From: Psilocybe azurescens
Lineage: Eukaryota; Basidiomycota; Agaricomycetes; Agaricales; Agrocybaceae
DNA length: 64,000 nucleotides
Direction of reading: 5' to 3'
Assembly: GCA_023853785.1 (NCBI GenBank)
Contig: JAJIRX010000829.1
Coordinates: 496,001 to 560,000 of the forward strand
Shown here: positions 50,530 to 61,863 of the stretch, in pieces
How the letters are laid out: every line of letters begins with the position of its first letter
Position numbering within the stretch: position 1 is the first letter of the stretch
Notes under the pieces: generated by a model
The model's database searches: none
What the model was told of the DNA's origin: nothing
The model's input: only the letters and a program-made list of their open reading frames with translations
Program-made: the position numbers and the translations under genes

Positions 50530-53172
50530 ATGTCCAATAAAACCATCTTCGCGAATTCCGATGCTCTTGTCGGCTCCTTGTTGCATCTGGACGACTTGAT
50601 GCAAAAAGGCGCTAATAACGGCAATATCCTGGACGTTCTGAAGGCACAGAAGCAGGGTTTGGTAAGTACATTTGCCATGTTAATATTATATGTTCTGACC
50701 AAAGATTTAGAGAAATGTTTTAATTGCCGACAACGAAGGTCTATTTAAAGAAACAATCGACGCCTCACGGCCATCTTTTCTTGTGGGCCCCTATGTACGA
50801 ATACTACGAAACTTACAAGAACCCAGATTTTGACCCCGCCCGGTTTGGCGGAAAAGTACAACAAACGTCAGCGCCCGAATCCAGGGAACAATCAGGGGAG
50901 GTGATGGGACACTCAGAAGGGAGTGGTTTTGGAGTTGGCAAGGCAGGCTGGAAGGGCAAGGAGAGCACGGTCCGGTCAGGCGAACGGTCAGGCAAGGTGA
51001 TTCAAGAAGGAGTGTCAGTCGGGGATGATCGAGGTGCAGCAGGAATGGGGCGTAGGAATGGGCGCGAGGCAGGGGCGGACAAAAGGAGTGGAGGAAAGAT
51101 AACAGGGCCGGCTGCCGCCCCAGTCCTGGTCCCGGTTCCGGATCTTGTTTGCCAACGCCCGACGCAGGTAATGCAGGTGAACACAAACCCGATCAAATCC
51201 AAGATATCTGGACCAGGGTAGCATCAGGCGTCGGGATCGAAAGGGCGACCGCAGCCTCAGAAAGCGTCGGGGTCAAAGCCTCGACCAAAATCAAAGCCCA
51301 CACAGGACCGGGATACTGTCCCAGTTCTATCAACCGGTATGCGCCACCATTTATTGGCATTACAAGCATTTGATGACCCAGAACCAGCGTCATCCCACCC
51401 ATTTCGATATATCACACCCCCGCCACTGCCAGCGCCCTCTCAACGAATCCGTCCCCCCTCCATTGAGCTTTCCAGAATGTCAATCACGCCTAATGTCAAC
51501 AAGAGATCGCAGGCACTTCGTCCAGTGCAAGAGGACACAGAGATGGGAGACGGCATGGACTCCGAACCGGCACACCGTCCCGCTCATACAAGGCCGGGCG
51601 CCGGGAGCAGTGACGGGAAAAAAAGCGCAAAAGGTCCCCCAAGCCAGTTGAGGAGGAGAAAGACAGCGAAGACGAGGATGCAGAGGGCGACGACGACGAC
51701 GACGATGACACCAGTGACGACAATGACGACGACAACGATGATCCTCATGTCGCAAAAACATTACCTGGATCCCGGCGACAGATCGGCACGGCAATCTGGC
51801 CACCACACCCGCCACCCAAACATTCCAATAGAGCCTACGCAGTGACGTGCTTGCGATGCAAGAGGAAGAAACTGTCCTGCATGCAGGTAGAAGGCTGCCG
51901 TGAGTGGCGGGTCATGCTATCACTGAGCCTTATCGCACGAAGCATGTTGGACGGGACAGGAAAAAGACGGGAAGAAGGACAAGGGAAAGGGAAAGGCGGA
52001 GGGGGAAGGGGGCGGCTGCTAAGCCGGGAGCAAAGCGGGCAAAGATCGACGCATCCATGTCCGACCTTGGTTTCAACCCGGCTTTGGCAGGTAAGTGATT
52101 CACTTGTTTACATTCCGGTCATAAAGCTAATGGGATCTGCAGGCATCACTGCAGACGACATCGATCGCTGGAAGGCATTGGACGAAATCGTTCTGCGGCT
52201 GGAGGATAGGATTGAGAAGCTGGAGGAGGAGGTGGCCAGCCATCGAAGGTCAACGGACAAGGCGCCGGGAACAAATCAGGAAGAATATGGGAGTCATCCA
52301 AAAATTCAATGACGAAATCTGCGACATCTGCGATGCAATAACGCAGCTGGAGGATCGTGTAGCTAAGCTACAGAGGCAAGCTGCTGGAACAAGGACTACA
52401 TCCACGTCCAGTGCCGGTACATCTGAGGCCGGGATGGCTTCCGGGGCCGGGGGCATCGTCCGGAGGTGTCTTCCTCCGACCTCCCAATGTCCAATCTACT
52501 CCACATAACGTGGGTCATCAGCCAACGCCTGAACCTTCCGCTGGACCAACCGCGCCTCATTCTCCTGCCTCCCTATCCACTATCGATCCGTCGTCAAATG
52601 TCGCCCACGGACTGTGCGCCCAGCAGTCAATTGTCATCCGGGCCAACTATCCCGCCCGAATCTGTCGGTCCGGCACAAACGCCGGATACATATCTTCATC
52701 GTAAGTACAATCCCAACCGTCCAAGTCATGGATGTATTTATCACAATATTACTGGCGACATCATTTGGCAGTACAATCCAGCTCCCACTACAGTACCCCC
52801 CGCCAACAAGCAAAGATGTCGATATGGAGCAACATGCACGTCCACTGCAGGCAACGATGCCCCCAGCTGATCAAATGGAAACGGAGGAGGACAAGCAGCC
52901 GCAGTCGCCTGCTCGCTCCGAGCTCAGCACACCGGGCGCAAACTTCTGCTGGATCGCAGCCGTCGCTTCCGATAGCGACCTCGAGCTCTGAGGACCACCG
53001 CCCCCGGGCCTCACCTGCGTCCGGCTCCGGCACAGACTCTGTCCCGCTCAATTCGAATAGTGACTCCCGGACTGCAGTTGTTATCACACGGAGGCCCACA
53101 CCAGTCAGTCCGCTCAGTCGTCGACACGACTTGGTCGACCACGACATGGAAGACGAGATGGATTCCGATTAG
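50530..53172 (+). CDS. hypothetical Zn-cluster/coiled-coil DNA-binding-like protein
   Basis: Exon 1, 50530-50660, codes MSNKTIFANSDALVGSLLHL and ends at a gtaagt donor; the next block begins near 50740 (KKQSTPHGHLFLWAPMYEYY, then FDPARFGG). A long disordered, charged region follows, with an Asp-rich tract. The segment ending at about 51889 reads TCLRCKRKKLSC, like half of a fungal Zn(2)Cys(6) cluster; a partner CYHC may follow after the intron at about 51890-51930. After an intron at about 52090 comes a coiled coil (RLEDRIEKLEEEVASHRR) and, one base out of frame, a second (DAITQLEDRVAKLQRQ). The C-terminus is Ser/Pro-rich. Several frame changes make the model incomplete. It probably belongs to the mobile region. 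Confidence 0.45.
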
Positions 53173-53671
53173 GCAGACATTAACGAGATTGGATTCTGTG
53201 GGCGAAGTTTTTTTTTGACGGTACATATGCTGGTGGAATGTGGTGATGTCTGGGCGAGTATTTTTGTTGGTACATATAGTGGGATTTGTAATTTGTCTTG
53301 CTACATACTGAGCTGTTTTTTATTTTTGTCATATAAACAGTATGTATTTTTGTGCATCCAATAGAACTGGTCTTTCTCGTGAAAATATGAGGGCTAATAC
53401 TGTTATTCTCGAATTCTCCTTATGCGTTTGCACGGGCCATTGACCCAGAGTCTGTCCGACTCGGACTCTAGTAATGCCAGTGTGTCTGAAGTCCGGACTG
53501 CCCTCTTCGCAGCAGTGACAGCCTTACCATGAAATGCTTGCTGATGAGGTCGTTGTGTAGTTGTTTCATCAGTGATATGAGTTCCGGTACCGGCCTCGGG
53601 TGCCGCCTCCAATTGACTCTTGCTGGTCATGTTGTTGTGTAGTCGTTTCATTAGTAATATCGCGTCCGGTA
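53173..53671. other. spacer between convergent mobile-region genes
   Basis: Contains A/T-rich 3' flank and a short repeat: 'tgttgtgtagtcgtttcat' at about 53632 recurs with few changes at about 53553. No gene is supported. Confidence 0.4.
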
Positions 53672-56200
53672 TCAGCACCGGATTCCGCCTCCGGTCACTG
53701 GGCTGGCTATAGTGTTAAATAAGTCCGACATTGGAACTTCTAGGTCGACAGATGATGACTGAATAGGAGCCACAGTTTTTGACTTTCTTTTCGTTTTTGG
53801 AGGCTCAGCATGGGACGCAATGTGGATTAATGATAGGTCGATATTGCTTGAGCCATCCACCATCTGTTGTTGATCATGGTCCAGCCCGGACAACGGGACG
53901 GCAACAGTGTTTGAGAAAGTGCTGCCATTGCCATTTAAATTGGACATAAAAGCTTGTGGTTGTGCATTTGGAATGTGGTAGTGGTTAAAATGTTCGTTAT
54001 CAGACACTGCCTGACTGTTGTGGAACATGTTTTGGCTGGCACTAAAGCTCCTGATATATGCCATGTTGTCAAGTCTGTCGTCCGGATCGTCATTCAAGGG
54101 TCCCATTGTTATTTCGGCATTGGATGGCCCCGCAGCGACTGAATGTGCAGTTGCCAAGCCGGCATTGTAGCTATATTCCGGATAAGGTCCCACATTCGCT
54201 CCCCAATCCCAAGCATTCGGTTGTTCATGTCTGCTATGGACGTTGTTGCCCGGATAAAACTGTGGCAAATGAAAGAGTGTTGTTTGTGAAGTCAAAAGCT
54301 CCGGATAGCCATCTTCAACATCTCCCTGAATGTTTGGGACCGGGCGCAATGGCTTTCTCTTTACCTTTGCCAACTGTGAGGGATATGTTTGCCGATAGAT
54401 CCGGATCGGAATCCGGGCGGGACTCATTTGGAGGAGCATATCTCCAATCCTGAACACATTTTGGCCATCTGGATTTTGTACTTTGCTGTTGTCTTTTGAA
54501 GCTTTGGTGTTTCCCCGTTTTTTGGAATGTTTCGGTTTTTTTGTGCTTGGAGGAGGAGTCGCATTGGGATTGGGATTGGGATTGGGATTGGGACCGGGAT
54601 CAGACTCATCATGCGCACTGTCGTCCGGATAACGTGTCCGGATAGGTTCGTAACCTTTTGTTTGGCATTGACCATTGGAAAGCGAAATACATGGCTTATG
54701 GGATGTGTTTTCTGTCACCCCAAAATGTGGTCTATCAGTGATATTAAGTTGGGTAAAGATAAGTCGCGAGGGTCTTTCATTTTGAATCCACTGGGCAGAT
54801 ATTCAGCGGTATGAACAGTGCCTGATTTTTCTGTAGTTGTCTGTATGGGACTTGTTGGCTTTGACCGTGTGTTGCCAGCTCTATTCAAATTTTCGGTTAC
54901 ACAGTGCCGGCAAAGCAATGAGGTGTACGCACTGTAATGTTTTGCAAGGTATTTTGAATCATTTCATCGAGTTCTTTCTTGACAGGTAGGTTGCCTGACT
55001 TTGTGTCCAATCCTTGAGGCAGGATCGGGAATCCGTCGTCGGCGAATTGCAGGCCAAGATCACATACAGCAGTGCCAGTGCTGGTGGACATCCATGGTGC
55101 AGGTGCAGGGTTCAGGATCTTCCTCATTTTGGTTATATATTCCATGACATAAAGCTTCATTTGGTGAACCTGGGGCCTATATTGACTTTCAAATAGTGGG
55201 GCATCGACATCCATAATTTCTGCCATCTGATCAAGACTATAAACTGCGAGTAAGAACAAAGAATGCTGGTGCCGGGCTCGGGAGCCGGCCGGGACTTGAG
55301 AGAAGTTTGCTTACACTTGAACAACAAGCTTGCCCAATGAGTCCGTGTACGCAACAAATGAAAGGGAAAGAACCCCATTTCGTTCCAATGACCTCTGCGC
55401 CTTTCAACAACCATGAGATGGCATTTTTTCGGCCAGCCTATTTTACACATTGATTCCGCTGGCACGCAAAGAAGCATATAACTCACTGTTGTCTTCTGTC
55501 CTCATCTTGATTATCTGCGGAAACAATCTCTGCACCTTTTATATCCAGGTGTTCCAGCTGCAGTGCTGACATTTGTTGCAAGATATTTCCGAGGGCCTTC
55601 ATGCGAAAGTCAAACCAATTAGGCGTTTGGGTGGATGCGGAATCAAGTCCCATTAGGCTTGCAATCTCTGCAAAAACATCGTCCTTGCGTGTCCGCCATA
55701 AAACTTCAGTCCTTTTCATTGCTGCCCCAGCAATCACTGTTTCTGCGACTTTAGTTCCTCGCCATGTGTTTTGCATCCAAGCAATTAGCTTCTATATAAT
55801 GTTCAAAGTCCAAAAAGGCGCCCAAATGTATTTTTAGAACATTGAACTCTAACTTTCAAAATAAAATGAAAGCTTAACGTACCCTTGTTTGTGTTCGTGA
55901 GTCTCCAATATCCTGGCCTATACTTTCCTAGTACTGAAATATATTGGGCAGAATGTATGTCTTCGCCAAGCTTTTGCGTTCCTCCACTGATTTTGATGCA
56001 AGATACCTTGCTTTGTGGGCGTCAAGCACTTTCCTTTCTTCAGCGTTGTACACAACTTGACGCCCGATCTGGACGAACAAGAAACTCCGGGATGACAGGA
56101 TTGGGGATCGGACCAATATCGTCGTTCACGTCGTCCGGGTTTACCTCATTGGTGGATGTGCTTGTGAGGCAGGAGGATGTTCGATAGTTGCAGAGTCCAT
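53672..56200 (-). CDS. KDZ-adjacent hypothetical protein, divergent from the transposase
   Basis: Starts at about 56200 (MDSATIEHPP), 187 bases from the oppositely directed transposase start. Blocks in order: VYNAEERKVLDAHKARYL then ERKSLAKTYILPNIFQY; KLIAWMQNTWRGTKVAET; FAEIASLMGLDSASTQTPNW; a Pro/Asn-rich region with an (NP)n repeat and Lys-rich PSTKKPKHSKKRG; then a long Ser/Asn/Gln-rich tail ending at 53672. The first part (short basic helices around 'ERK...A..ILP.IF.YW') looks like a family I associate with KDZ-bearing loci in agarics, but I cannot name it. Introns are many and some joins are uncertain. Confidence 0.45.
54563..54593. repeat. GGGATT microsatellite inside coding sequence
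   Basis: Four to five copies of the hexamer, coding the Asn-Pro repeat of the minus-strand gene. It is not a telomere repeat (TTAGGG). Confidence 0.8.
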
Positions 56201-56386
56201 ATCTGCAACAAAAGTGTAATGGCAGAACAATAAAGAGCCAAGCAGAGGAAGCTGCAATCGGATGGAAATTTTCACAATGTGATTTCAAATAAAGCACCGG
56301 ATGTTGTCTACCGGATACCCTATGATGCGGTCATATGGTAAATTTTCATGTGCAATCTTAAAACATCTCTCTCTCCCCTTCTCTCA
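56201..56386. promoter_or_regulatory. shared divergent promoter of KDZ transposase and minus-strand gene
   Basis: The only space between two divergent start codons. No specific motif is assigned; inferred from layout. Confidence 0.4.
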
Positions 56387-57030
56387 ATGCCCTCTCAAAG
56401 ACAAAAAAACAAGAAAGAGGCACAGCGAAATGTTTTGCGTGAAGGGGACGTCGAGGCCGCCGCCGCCATTACATATGAAACAAGGAAAACTGTCACACAG
56501 AATGGGGCGAATAAAGACAAAAAATATGCAGTTGCACTGAACCATGAACCAACAGAGCCTACTGCCGGGCCTTCTGAGCCGAGAGACATGGATCCAGATA
56601 TTGAAGACAATCCATTTTATGACATGGACGTGGAAGTGGATGACTCTGTTGTAGAGCCAAAATCACGGAAGGTCAGACTGTTTTAAATACATCCATTCAA
56701 TTCACATTTTGACCAAATTGAAGACACAACGGGATTATATATTACAGTTCGTGGAAAGAGTAGATGATTTACTGGGGGCATTGCTTAGCCGGGAATCACT
56801 ACGACCCGAGCTCTCTGAGTGCATTCATTGTGCTTCAAACCTACGAGCAGTCTGGCGTTGTCAGGACTGCAGTATGCCTATAATGCTATGCAGATCCTGC
56901 ATGCGCGAGACACATCAAGACAATCCTATGCACAGAATTCAACGGTGGACCGGTTCCCATTTCCGCAAAGCCGAGCTTTGGGAAGTCGGAAGTTACCTTC
57001 TAATAACCCATCATGAGGGTAATCCTCTGT

Positions 57031-57038
57031 GCACAGCC
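57031..57038 (+). repeat. target-site duplication, left copy (gcacagcc)
   Basis: Eight bases identical to 58264-58271, directly flanking the inserted element; eight bases is the hAT hallmark. Confidence 0.85.
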
Positions 57039-58263
57039 GAGGTCTTTACACTCCCCACAGGTACCGATCGGAACCGGTCGGAATCCGACCGGTTCCGACC
57101 GAATTTTATTTGGCAGTGTCCCTGCCAAATTAGCAGTAAATGTCCAAATTTTTCCGACCGGATTCCGACTGGATTCCGATCGGAACCACCGGTACCGACC
57201 GGTTCCACTGTTAACAAGTCCGACTAAAATCCGATCGGAATCCGACCGGAATCCGACTGGAATCCAAGTGGAATTCATCAAATTTGAAACCCAATTAGAC
57301 CCAATTCCGAGTGGAATCCGAGTGGTACCAAGCGGAACTATATTATGTCAGCATACTATTTACAGCTCACCAAGTAATAATACGAAAAGTATACATAGAT
57401 CTCAACAGTTTGTGACAAATTTGGTATTGTTAGAATTGTAAAATTTAGGAGAATATGTTTATGTAATAGTTATATAAAATTAAAAATTTTCTAATAAAGA
57501 AATACCTATTTTTCATATAAATCTGTGCTTATATAATCTAAATGTCTTGAATAAAATTAATCTTTGTATTCCATTAATTTCTATTATTGTAAAACTATTA
57601 ATATATAGCTAACAGAGTGCTATTTTGTTGCAAAATGTAGTTTACAATATCTATATATATTTAAATTTACAGTATTTTGTATATTGAACATGCTGACATA
57701 ATATTATGATGATGGTGTAATTACAGATGCATTGCCCTCAATTTTCTGATCATTTTGATATATAATATGTGGGTATAGCTTCAGAGGAAGTGCCAGAATC
57801 TATTGTTGGGTGTTGTAAAGAATAGTATATAATTCATAAAATGTTGATAATACCACAAGCAATAATAGTGTAGTTGGTAATGTGTGTATAGAATTAATAT
57901 ATATGAAGCTGTTGATTCAATTCCTGTTGAGTGCATTTTATAATTTCGCATTTATTACAAATATCATGTGACCTGAATGATTACTTAAGAGCTTATGTAA
58001 GAAATATTATGTAATACTGACTAAGCAGACTATATCATGTGATTTCAATACATTACTATAAGTTTATGTAAGCAATTATTATGTAATGCTGACTAAGCAT
58101 TGTATTATACACTGATTAAGTACATTATGAGAAATTCCGACCGGATTCCGACCGGTTCCGAGTGGGTCCGAGTGGATTCCGATCGGATTCCGACCGGTTC
58201 CGATCGGTTCCGACTGGGTCCAAGCGGTTCCGACCGGTACCCGTGGGGCACTGTAAAGTACTG
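57039..58263. mobile_element. non-autonomous hAT-like DNA transposon, 1,225 bp
   Basis: Both ends form an imperfect inverted repeat: left GAGGTCTTTACAC then CCCCACAGGTACCG; right, on the minus strand, CAGTACTTTACAG then CCCCACGGGTACCG. It is flanked by the 8-bp direct repeat gcacagcc. The ends (CAG...-like) and the 8-bp duplication fit the hAT superfamily. Inside each end are many copies of a short motif (CGGAATCCGACC and CGGAACCGGTC variants, both orientations). The core (about 57350-58130) is A/T-rich with no open frame, so a transposase must act in trans. It sits inside the KDZ CxC2 exon; removing it plus one repeat copy leaves an open frame. Confidence 0.85.
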
Positions 58264-58271
58264 GCACAGCC
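58264..58271 (+). repeat. target-site duplication, right copy (gcacagcc)
   Basis: Identical to 57031-57038; the KDZ reading frame continues from here (CTALKFQTKY when joined to the left side). Confidence 0.85.
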
Positions 58272-61200
58272 CTCAAATTTCAGACCAAATATTTGGAGTC
58301 ATTGGAGTGGCCCAAAGACGAGAGGGAGCAGACAGAAGAACTCCAGCAACAGGGTGCAGGATTTCAGAATGCGCGTCCGGAAGGGCGAACCCGGTGGCGG
58401 TTCGGGTCCAACCCAGCGCGATGACAGTCGTGCTGGTACTCACCAGCAAGAATGGACAGATAGACCTCAGCCAGCCGACTATAATTTTAACAATCAAGAA
58501 TTTGATTGCTACCTGCAATCGTTGCAAGACAATTCCAACGTGGTACAAGATGAAACGGTGCCGGATGAGGAGCCCGACGACGCGACAGAAGTCACAAATG
58601 CCGATGCCGATGTCCATTTTATCCCGGACTATCTCGAAGCACTAAACATTGGTGATGCCGATCCCACAACAGCCTTTGCAGGGAGCATTCCCACTGCTGA
58701 TGGTTTGAATAATTCGTATGTCCGTGTCGTTCACACAAACGGACTTCACCACTTGGCAATGGTTTCTTGTTCATGCCGGGGGCCTGACGTTCTTCCACTT
58801 GATTTGATGGCGAGCAGGCTGATACCGACAAGCTTCTATCATGTCCGGACATTGTTTTCCGGCTCAAATGCTTGATTTTTTCGTCTTTCAAATCTTGAAC
58901 TCAAGGCATCAGCATATCAATTTTACACTCTATTGGCGCCCGGATAACGAACCCAATTGCTCCCTCAAGTGTGGTTGATCTGTACAACGAATTTCGCCGT
59001 ATGACCCGTCTGTGGAGATGGATGAAGAAACTCAAATGGTCAGGATTTGCAGGTCATAATGGTAGAAGTGCGATGGACGTCCGGAAAGGTGAACTTGCAA
59101 ACTACTGCCTGGCATGTCCACAGGTCGGGGTTAACCTGCCGGACAATTGGAAAGACGACCCAAACCGCTGGGTGTATAAACAAATTTTTGTGGCCGATGG
59201 AAATTTCAAGGCCGATCATGTTCGAACGGAGAAGCCGTTGCAGGATATATGGCTATCGGAAGGAGGAGGCATGATTCCGCTTCGTGAAGAGTATGATATG
59301 TTCCTGAAACATGCTATAGAACGATTAACGGTCAGTTTGCCGCTCCAATGCCGTCCCGACCCAATCCCGACCCGACTAAACTGTGTACACAGGGCACACC
59401 TTGTGAGAACACATTTAAGGCTATCAAGAACACTCTGATCGCCTCATCCGCCTCCGCGATATCACCGGAATTGTTGCATTTGCGTGTGCTCGACATGGAT
59501 GCTTTGCTCCTAATTCTATGGTCGATCTTTTCAAGGGTGAACAGCAAAAAAACATTGATTTTTCATTTTTAATGGCACTGGCTTCCACTCTAGTCCACCC
59601 GGACCAAGGAGCTATGGTGATATACGACATTATATGTCAATATTTTATTTACCTGCTGCTCCGGATTGGACATTTGCTGCTGTCCGGTCTCAAGATTGAT
59701 CGAGCAATTGGTATGTTTCACGTTCATGCCCATAAAGACAAATGTTTTTTTCCGGCTATGCGCCCCACGTTTATCCCGGGCACGGCCACTGTTTGTGGTG
59801 AAATATTGGAATCATTGTGGTCAAACTTAAATCCAATCTCCCGGGCGGCACGGACAGCAACTCTGGCGCACCGCTGCAGAGCTCCCTCGACAATCATGCC
59901 TGCAATTCGAACCATAAAAGACTCTGGGAATATGGAAATATCTTTCCAAACGTTTTGTAGAAGCTGACCTGCACAGAGACAGGTTTCACAACTGCTTCAT
60001 GAAAGTTAGTGCCAGCGGCCGGGGTGGACACAGTCGACATGTGGACGGGGAAACAAATTGAAGATGCAGAATCTCAGCAACTGCATAATCCCAAGGCGAT
60101 GGATGTATATGCTGCCAAACGTCTGGCCGATATCGGATCCGGGGTTGACAGTACCTCAGAAGCTGACCTGGACCCGACCCGGTGCCGGTCCACTATCGAA
60201 TCTTGGTTAGAATTTGCACTGCTAGTGGAAGAAAAACAGTAAGTCAATATTCATTTCCTATGTAATCAATCAAATGACCCGGCTTCAGGTTGGACATTCA
60301 AATTAGGACACGGCACCTGATTAACGAGGATCGCATCGACAACAGGGATAAAATGAACAAATTACGGGAAGAATTGGCTGCGGAGATGACACAGCTCGCT
60401 CACTTGCAAGGCCTTGCGGGAGCTCTTCAGATATCTGGTCAGAGTGTTATTATACCGGACCAACCACTGGATATTTGGGAAGACGGGGATGACATCCCGA
60501 CCCGACCCATTGCCGCCCGAACTCCACGATGACATTCACCTCCACTTACTATGTCTACCATCCAATGGTAATTGCAGCGAAAGCTACAATGATGCCGGAA
60601 CTTAAAGCACAAATCAAGCAGGCTACCAGTCATTTGAATCAAATCTGCGAACTCATTGCAGAGAAGTCCTTCTTGTATTCGAGTGTATACAGAGATGCCC
60701 TGAACAAGGGGGTCCGGACCCGGGCCCGTACAACAATTAAAGCAGCTAATCACAAAATATCTTTTCATTCCCAGGTATATACTCATTGCCGTTGCCCGGC
60801 TAATCCGGCTGAATGCCGACAATATCACCCTCGCGCAAACTCCGTGTGCTAAAGAAGGAAGATGTTAGGGGAAGCACCATGATTTTGAATCCCAATCTTT
60901 CAGGCTCCACAACACTTCGCCTGTCTTGGATTTGGCATTCAGTGAGCCAACGCCTTTTGCCCCGAGTGAGCGGCCAAAATGCCGGTCCCGGTACCGTGCC
61001 GACTCGGGATGACGATGAAGGAGACTTGGGTATGGAAGAAGAAACGGATCCCACAACTATTCTTGAATGTAAGCCATTTATTTCAAATTGTGTGACGTCA
61101 TGCTAAATAATATTAGTTGAACGTGTACATTGGCTTCGTGCAAGGGCACAGTTCCAAAGATGGGACAAAGAGAAGACACTTGTTTCATATGAGATGCAGT

Positions 61201-61458
61201 GGACCGTATCCTATTTTATGAAGAAAAGCCAGTCGTGGAAATTAGCAGCAGCGGGTCCGGGACGGGATTCGGCTCAATTGCCACCCGGAGTCGTTGCATA
61301 TGCACACCGGCAGTCTGAAATATGGCATCAATTGGCAATTATTGCTGACCAATTGTATCAACAATCAAACCCTAATTATAAATCAATGTAACCAAATTTG
61401 ATGACACCTTATCTTTCATTTTTCAACCATCTACTATTGCTACTCAAATCCACAAGTT

Positions 61459-61863
61459 ATGTCACAGAACAATACTATCCAACCCTTCAATCCCTTTAGC
61501 TTGCACTCTGGTGCTGATGACTCATGGCACCGCAATGTTTTGAGGTATATAGCATATGGTGATTCTCGACTTCGTACGGCTTTGGTCAAGATGTCAGAAG
61601 CCGAGAATCGGCATCAAGTTTGGATGCAGACATGCCTCTTTAAAGAGTCCGTAAGTGCACATATCTGTTGATTCAAACATATCGCCCAAAATTCACACCT
61701 TACTGCACAGAGATTTTTCTTGCAGTATGTCGGCATCGCCGCTGCCATGGGCCTGGTATTTGACACTCTGGTCATTTTACGTTCTTTGGCCGTTTTCTCT
61801 TTGCCAGGCATCATCCAGTCAATTGCCGCTCCCATTCGATTCAAAACTTATTGCCATCCTTGC
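61459..61863 (+). CDS. small hypothetical protein with a hydrophobic span, downstream of KDZ
   Basis: Exon 1, 61459-61650 (MSQNNTIQPFNPF... to CLFKES), ends in phase 0 at gtaagt. Exon 2 from 61726 codes a hydrophobic segment (YVGIAAAMGLVFDTLVILRSLAVF) and a Cys-containing tail. The frame stops near 61880, but another frame (LPLPFDSKLIAILAASTRSDQ) opens just upstream and continues for 600 bases, so this may be the first part of the next gene joined through a one-base break. Family unknown. Confidence 0.4.

Larger units (their letters stand above)
56387..61391 (+). pseudogene. KDZ-family transposase with CxC2 cysteine cluster, interrupted by a hAT-like insertion
   Basis: Exon 1, 56387-56671, starts MPSQRQKNKKEAQ; exon 2 starts at 56724 (TQRDYILQFVERVDDLL). 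The CxC2 cluster reads CIHCASN, WRCQDC, LCRSCMRETH, HRIQRWTG. At 57038 the coding sequence is split by a 1,225-bp element and resumes at 58272 (LKFQTKYLESLEWPKD). Core motifs follow: VVDLYNEFRRMTRLWRWMK; CLACPQVGVNLPDNW; DGNFKADH (59195); YDIICQYF (59623); FHVHAHKDKCFF; GEILESLWSNLNPISR; and the C-terminal VHWLRARAQFQRWDKEKTL...MQWTVSYF. The Asp of DGNF, the Asp of YDI.CQ and the Glu of GEILE would be the DDE triad of this RNase-H-like family. Single-base breaks at about 58855, 58938 and 59432 may be real or errors. Several introns are present (for example 59332-59388). Confidence 0.88.

Noticed and set aside
54563..54593. GGGATT repeat as an interstitial telomere
   Set aside because: The unit is not TTAGGG, and it lies within a coding Asn-Pro repeat.
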